A DNA stretch of 11,209 nucleotides, from the NCBI GenBank assembly GCA_937930465.1, contig CALGKV010000011.1, positions 1-11,209 on the forward strand. The letters run 5' to 3'. This document shows, one piece after another, positions 8,128 to 11,209 of this stretch (position 1 is its first letter; every line of letters starts with the position of its first letter). This stretch comes from Methanosuratincolales archaeon. Its GTDB lineage: Archaea > Thermoproteota > Methanomethylicia > Methanomethylicales > Methanomethylicaceae. Below the pieces are notes generated by a model. It was not told the origin of the DNA. It did no database searches and was given only the letters and a program-made list of their open reading frames with translations. The position numbers and the translations under genes are program-made.

Positions 8128-8397
8128 TTGATTGATAGCGAATTTGCTTCTAGGGCGAGTGTCTACCTGCGCGACAAGGACTTCGACCTCATAGTGAGGA
8201 ACGCGCTGAAGGACATATTCGGGGAACCCTTGGCATCCTCAGTCATATTCCAAATCGGCGGCAAAGAGTCTATTATGGAACCGTCGATTTTCGAGAAGAA
8301 GATACGTCTGGTTTTTGGTCCGGGCGCTGATCTTATCTTGGGGTACGTTATCAAGAAGCTCGAGAATCCGCGGAAGAGGATCATCCGAAAGAGATGA
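8128..8397 (+). CDS. Small protein resembling an archaeal output domain (NitrOD5-like)
   Basis: This protein is about 89 residues and lysine- and arginine-rich at its C-terminus (ENPRKRIIRKR). It has no catalytic motif. The sequence has a helix (DKDFDLIVRNALKDIFG), a middle segment (ASSVIFQIGG), then EPSIFEKKIRLVFGPGADLILGYVIKKL. The pattern 'FEKxxxxxFGxGA' followed by a helix resembles the small helical domain called NitrOD5 in archaeal two-component proteins; I recall this from memory and could not test it. It follows the receiver gene closely, so the two may act as a split receiver-output pair. The start is uncertain: TTG at 8128 has GGTGG seven bases upstream, while TTG at 8098 would add 10 residues but lacks a well-placed Shine-Dalgarno. 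There is no in-frame ATG near the start. Confidence 0.7.
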   Translation: MIDSEFASRASVYLRDKDFDLIVRNALKDIFGEPLASSVIFQIGGKESIMEPSIFEKKIRLVFGPGADLILGYVIKKLENPRKRIIRKR

Positions 8398-8406
8398 GCA
8401 GATCGG

Positions 8407-8835
8407 TCAATCCGCGGTCTCCACTTCAATAGTCAGCCTGATTCTTGCGCCATCCCTTGCGATTCTCTCTACGAGATCCCTCCTCAGTTCGGAGGCAGAC
8501 TTGTCTGATTTGACCATCAGGGTCCGCCCGCAGACGTATCCGCTCTTCCTAACGACCATCTCGCTCCCGCTCTCGAGGGTTAGCCTTGCACTGCCCCTTC
8601 CCCTGACGACTTCGCGCATCCCTTCTGATTCGATCCACAGCGCCACATCCGCATCATCCCTCCTCAGTGCCCGCTTCATCTCCTCCGGGAGTTCCGAAAG
8701 ACCCAAGTTCGCCTTGGCTGCAATTATGCAGTCCCCATTCCTGCTCTTGACTTCTTCCTTAGTTATCTCGAGCGTAGTGGGGTGCCTTGCGGTGATCTTC
8801 CTGTCGCCCTCTGCATAGAATGTCAATTTTAGCAT
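8407..8835 (-). CDS. DUF371 family protein
   Basis: This 142-residue protein belongs to the archaeal DUF371 family, which has no established function. Recognisable family blocks are HPTTLEITKE near the start, NGDCIIAAKAN at about 33-43, the middle stretch ADVALWIESEGMREVVRGRGS, and the C-terminal MVVRKSGYVCGRTLMVKSDKSA. The alternation of short strands and few helices suggests a compact beta-rich protein. It has no signal peptide or membrane segment and should be cytoplasmic. The ATG at 8835 is preferred; a TTG at 8844 would add three residues. No strong Shine-Dalgarno is present, consistent with a very short leader from the TATA-like box at 8866-8871. It is convergent with the preceding small gene (9-base gap) and divergent from the isoaspartate methyltransferase. 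Confidence 0.88.
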   Translation of the reverse strand: MLKLTFYAEGDRKITARHPTTLEITKEEVKSRNGDCIIAAKANLGLSELPEEMKRALRRDDADVALWIESEGMREVVRGRGSARLTLESGSEMVVRKSGYVCGRTLMVKSDKSASELRRDLVERIARDGARIRLTIEVETAD

Positions 8836-8865
8836 GGCAACCAAGCCTTTTTTAGGTTTAGCCCC

Positions 8866-8871
8866 TATAAA
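8866..8871. promoter_or_regulatory. TATA-like box between divergent DUF371 and pcm genes
   Basis: The bases read TATAAA on the plus strand and TTTATA on the minus strand. About 27 bases downstream on the plus strand gives a start near 8895, so the pcm ATG at 8897 would be almost leaderless. The same offset on the minus strand gives about 8842, seven bases before the DUF371 ATG. The plus-strand reading is the better TATA match. No other good TATA candidate is visible in the 61-base gap. Confidence 0.5.
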
Positions 8872-8896
8872 TCTTTAGAAGTGTCTTGGGTTGGGC

Positions 8897-9565
8897 ATGT
8901 CCGATAAGAGGGAGCAGCTGATCAGACGCCTGATAGAGGAGGGTGTACTGACCCAGCCTGAAGTAATAAAGGCGATGTCAAAGGTCCCTAGGGAGGAATT
9001 TGTGGTCACCGAGCTACGGGATCAGGCTTACATGGACACCCCTCTCCCTTCAATGGAAGGGCAGACTATTTCTGCGCCACATATGGTGGCGATAATGTGC
9101 CAGCTGCTCTCACTTAAGCCTGGGCACCTCGTGCTTGAAATCGGTGCTGGCACAGGCTACCACGCTGCGGTATGCGCTGAGATCGTCGCCCCCAGGCAGC
9201 CTGGCACTAATGACGGCCATGTTTTCGCCATCGAGCGTGTCCGGTCACTAGTCGAATTCGCAACGTCGAACCTTGCACGCTGCGGCTATTCTGACAGGGT
9301 CACAGTTATAGAAGGCGATGGGACAATGGGCTACCCCGACGCTGCCCCATATGATGCGATTCTCGTCACCGCCGCCGCACCCAGGATACCTCCCCCGCTC
9401 AAGTCACAACTCAAGGATGGGGGCAGGATGGTGATCCCGGTCGGTGAGGCATATTCGATCCAGGATCTTATAGTCGTCGAGAGGACTGGAAGTGAATTCA
9501 AGGAGTGGACATATGGGGGCTGCGTCTTCGTGCCCCTCTTAGGAAGGTACGGTTGGAGCCCGTAA
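8897..9565 (+). CDS. pcm: Protein-L-isoaspartate O-methyltransferase
   Basis: The enzyme methylates abnormal L-isoaspartyl residues in aged proteins with AdoMet, allowing their return to aspartate. The 222-residue product has the family order: a helical N-terminus (LIEEGVLTQPEVIKAMSKVPREEFV), the substrate-site motif TISAPHM at 57-63, AdoMet motif I EIGAGTGYHAA at 81-91, motif II HVFAIERV at 109-116, and YDAILVTAAAPRIP further on. The family's usual post-I and post-II blocks are present, so it should be active. The ATG at 8897 is preferred to a TTG two codons upstream; it is placed for a near-leaderless transcript from the TATA box at 8866. It ends two bases before the convergent FEN1 stop codon. 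The call is secure. Confidence 0.96.
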   Translation: MSDKREQLIRRLIEEGVLTQPEVIKAMSKVPREEFVVTELRDQAYMDTPLPSMEGQTISAPHMVAIMCQLLSLKPGHLVLEIGAGTGYHAAVCAEIVAPRQPGTNDGHVFAIERVRSLVEFATSNLARCGYSDRVTVIEGDGTMGYPDAAPYDAILVTAAAPRIPPPLKSQLKDGGRMVIPVGEAYSIQDLIVVERTGSEFKEWTYGGCVFVPLLGRYGWSP

Positions 9566-9567
9566 CC

Positions 9568-10602
9568 CTAGAACCAACGCATCAGGTCAGGCTGCCGCCT
9601 CTTCTCCTTCCCTACCTCAAAAAGCCTGGCAAGCGCAGCCTTTATCCTCTCGGGAGAAAAGTCAAACTCATTGCAGAGGTAATTCACAAGCCCCTCTTCG
9701 TTGACCTCCCCCCACGCCAGGGTATAGTCACCCCTCACAGTCGGTTTAAGGAAGATCTCCTTGATTGCCCCATAGTCTGTAGCCTTATCCCCCTCGATCA
9801 GCCCGATTTCCAGAGCCGCCTCCAGCGATCCCGCCTCCTTCAGTATCTTAAGTGCCTTTTTGGGGCCTATCCCCTTGAACCCCTCCGGGTTGAAGTCTGT
9901 TCCGATGAGTATCCCCAGATCGACCAGCATCTCCCTGCTCAGCCCGTTCTCCCTCAGGGCTTCCTCCAGCTCCACCAGTTCGGGCTCGACGCTCACATAA
10001 ACAGGCTTGTTTGGGAGCTTCCTCCTCCCCGATATGGTCAAGTTCCTGACGAGCCTTGGAGCCCCGAATAGCAATGAATCATAGTCCTGGCTGGCGACTG
10101 CCCATGCATCGCCCTTCATCGCCATATAGGCGGCCTGCGCCTCGCCTTCCGATGGGGCCTGCACCCATGGAACCCCTAGGAGATCGAGCAGAGACTTTGA
10201 CTGCTCGACCATCTCGGACGAGAGCCTTGAGGTTGCCTGCGCGTACTTTCTAGCGGCTTTCAGATCCCCTCTCTCGACTGCCTTCCTGTACTCTGACTTG
10301 GCCCTCTCCTTTGTTTCGACCCTCCGCGAGATCTCTTCAGCTTTCATCTCTGGAGGCTTGCCGTCGAATGTGTAGACCGGCTTCACACCCGCCTCGAGTA
10401 GGTTTATCGTCCTGTAGAAGATGCCACTTAGGTGGCTGGTCACCCTGCCCTTAGAATCCCTCAGCGGGGTCCCGTCTGGCTGCCTGATTATTGCAAGAAA
10501 CTGATAGAGCGCATTGTACCCGTCGATGGAGAGTGTCCTCCCGCCTAGCTCCTCAAGGGAGATTGGGTTGTGCTTGACGAGATCCTTCAAGTTTACTCCC
10601 AG
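9568..10602 (-). CDS. fen: Flap endonuclease 1 with CTG start codon
   Basis: This structure-specific nuclease removes 5' flaps during Okazaki fragment maturation and repair. With CTG at 10602-10600 as start, the 344-residue protein begins M-G-V-N-L-K-D-L, the family's normal N-terminus. Its catalytic acids then fall at D27, D80, E152, E154, D173, D175 and D236, the classical archaeal FEN1 numbering. The helix-hairpin-helix (GFKGIGPKKALKIL) follows D236, and the C-terminus is a PCNA-binding PIP box, Q337-PDLMRWF. The only common-type start is TTG at 10590, which would delete Gly2-Val-Asn and lies 18 bases from the Shine-Dalgarno; an in-frame TGA at 10611-10609 blocks any longer version. It is third in an apparent operon after the CDC48-family and winged-helix genes. 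Identity is certain; the start codon is an inference with strong support. Confidence 0.95.
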   Translation of the reverse strand: MGVNLKDLVKHNPISLEELGGRTLSIDGYNALYQFLAIIRQPDGTPLRDSKGRVTSHLSGIFYRTINLLEAGVKPVYTFDGKPPEMKAEEISRRVETKERAKSEYRKAVERGDLKAARKYAQATSRLSSEMVEQSKSLLDLLGVPWVQAPSEGEAQAAYMAMKGDAWAVASQDYDSLLFGAPRLVRNLTISGRRKLPNKPVYVSVEPELVELEEALRENGLSREMLVDLGILIGTDFNPEGFKGIGPKKALKILKEAGSLEAALEIGLIEGDKATDYGAIKEIFLKPTVRGDYTLAWGEVNEEGLVNYLCNEFDFSPERIKAALARLFEVGKEKRRQPDLMRWF

Positions 10603-10608
10603 GGACTG

Positions 10609-10615
10609 TCACCCC
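10609..10615 (-). promoter_or_regulatory. Shine-Dalgarno sequence that decides the FEN1 start
   Basis: GGGGTGA, read on the minus strand, is a near-perfect anti-16S match. It lies six bases before CTG 10602 but 18 before TTG 10590. It includes the in-frame TGA (10611-10609), so translation cannot start further upstream in this frame. Confidence 0.7.
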
Positions 10616-10623
10616 GCCAGATG

Positions 10624-10872
10624 CTATTTTGGCTGGATGAGGGAGATCACTCTGCCCTTCTTAATCTGCGAAACTGTTATCTTCCCTCTCAGCTCAAGGT
10701 TCATCAATATCTTGTTTATCTCAAGCATTGAGATGTCCCTCATCATTGCCCTGAGCATCTCGACAAGCTCCTCCTCCTTAAGGGTTCCTTGCCTCTTAGC
10801 TAGCAGATCCAGCACTATCAGCTCTGGAGACTCGGTCCGCCACCTTATCCCTTCTTCCGCCAAATGCACCAT
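10624..10872 (-). CDS. Small winged-helix protein
   Basis: This 82-residue basic protein is predicted as one winged-helix domain: helix 1 at about 15-26 (SPELIVLDLLAK), helix 2 at about 32-45 (KEEELVEMLRAMMR), a recognition-type helix at about 48-62 (SMLEINKILMNLELRG), and a wing at 64-79 (KITVSQIKKGRVISLI). It has no metal ligands, signal peptide or membrane segment. It may bind DNA or a protein; the fold alone does not say which. It sits between the CDC48-family ATPase (34-base gap) and FEN1 (21-base gap) on the same strand. The start is ambiguous: ATG 10872 has GGCGGGGA directly abutting it, while GTG 10869 or TTG 10863 would have better ribosome-binding spacing. I do not recognise a named family. 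Confidence 0.75.
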   Translation of the reverse strand: MVHLAEEGIRWRTESPELIVLDLLAKRQGTLKEEELVEMLRAMMRDISMLEINKILMNLELRGKITVSQIKKGRVISLIQPK

Positions 10873-10906
10873 TCCCCGCCCTTAATTCTTTTGCATGTCA
10901 AAGCAA

Positions 10907-11209
10907 TCAGATGAAATTGATGAGCGGCGATTTGCCCCTCAGGGACTGCTTGCTCCTCTCCTCCCATGCCTTGTAGTACTTGAGCATGTCTTCGCTTATC
11001 GTAGGGCGTATCTTCTCCTTTGCCTTGAGGAAGTGCCTCATCTGAACCTCCTTTGCCTCCGGATCCTCCCTCAGCGCCATCATGCCAGCTTCCCTGCACA
11101 GCGCCTCTATGTCAGAGCCGGCATAGTTCATTGTTATCGCGACCAGCCTATCGAGGTCTACGTCCTTGGCCAGCGGCATGTCCTTCGTGTGAATCTTGAA
11201 TATCTGCAG
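10907..11209 (-). CDS. CDC48/VCP-family AAA ATPase, C-terminal end (5' part outside window)
   Basis: The frame is open to the right edge, so only the last 100 residues are present. They match the end of a second AAA module of the CDC48/VAT type, which unfolds protein substrates or removes them from complexes. The visible parts are IFKIHTKDMPLAKDVDLD, the helical lid with NYAGSDIEALCREAGMMALRED (sensor-2 region), and the closing helix HFLKAKEKIRPTISEDMLKYY. Walker motifs are outside the window. The extreme C-terminus is SPLINFI and lacks the hydrophobic-Tyr-X ending used by many such ATPases to dock on the proteasome. It is the first visible gene of an apparent operon with the winged-helix and FEN1 genes. 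It could instead be a single-AAA relative; CDC48-type is favoured. Confidence 0.85.
   Translation of the reverse strand: MQIFKIHTKDMPLAKDVDLDRLVAITMNYAGSDIEALCREAGMMALREDPEAKEVQMRHFLKAKEKIRPTISEDMLKYYKAWEERSKQSLRGKSPLINFI

Noticed and set aside
8315..8818. 167-codon plus-strand open frame opposite DUF371
   Set aside because: It overlaps the end of the small output-domain gene and is antisense to DUF371. The serine/leucine-rich product has no recognisable motif.
8848..8853. T6 run on the plus strand as a terminator
   Set aside because: No plus-strand gene ends just before it. It lies in the leader region between two divergent genes.
9505..10071. 188-codon plus-strand open frame opposite FEN1
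   Set aside because: It overlaps the pcm 3' end and lies antisense to conserved FEN1 sequence. The product is proline- and leucine-rich, typical of a shadow frame.

Overview
The window is archaeal chromosome of moderate GC with tightly packed informational genes and no mobile DNA. Evidence for Archaea: a eukaryote-like FEN1 nuclease with a PCNA-binding tail, the end of a CDC48-type AAA ATPase, archaeal-type leucyl-tRNA synthetase, Trm5, the archaeal families DUF434 and DUF371, and TATA boxes about 27 bases before likely starts. FEN1 wording (GVNLKDLV, TSHLSG) and a stand-alone receiver protein fit a TACK lineage of the thaumarchaeal/bathyarchaeal/methanomethylicial kind better than a crenarchaeon. 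This is an impression from memory, not a tree.

Layout. 1-5352 (+): the 3' part of alaS, then leuS and a DUF434 gene, separated by only 43 and 10 bases and probably co-transcribed. 5379-5456 (+): a complete tRNA-Arg(CCU) gene with encoded CCA. Its TATA box lies over the stop codon of the DUF434 gene. 5480-6343 (-): a radical SAM/SPASM protein of unknown substrate, convergent with the tRNA and divergent from trm5 (6466-7536, +). 7632-8397 (+): a receiver-only response regulator followed closely by a small protein that looks like a detached archaeal output domain. 8407-8835 (-): DUF371. 8897-9565 (+): protein-L-isoaspartate methyltransferase. The last two diverge from a gap holding one TATA-like box that may serve both. 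9568-11209 (-): a CDC48-family ATPase (5' end outside the window), a small winged-helix protein and FEN1 form an apparent operon.

The left half is centred on tRNA biology: charging (AlaRS, LeuRS), a tRNA-Arg, and m1G37 methylation (Trm5). The DUF434 protein has a NYN/PIN-like arrangement of acidic residues and may be a nuclease in the same area. The right half combines signalling, protein repair, protein unfolding and flap processing.

The most striking direct observation is that FEN1 appears to start at a CTG codon. That start restores the conserved N-terminal Gly2, puts all seven catalytic acids at the classical archaeal FEN1 positions (D27, D80, E152, E154, D173, D175, D236), and sits 6 bases after a strong Shine-Dalgarno sequence. 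I see no CRISPR array, insertion sequence or integrated element. No gene-free stretch exceeds 300 bases; the longest gap is about 122 bases, between the radical SAM gene and trm5.
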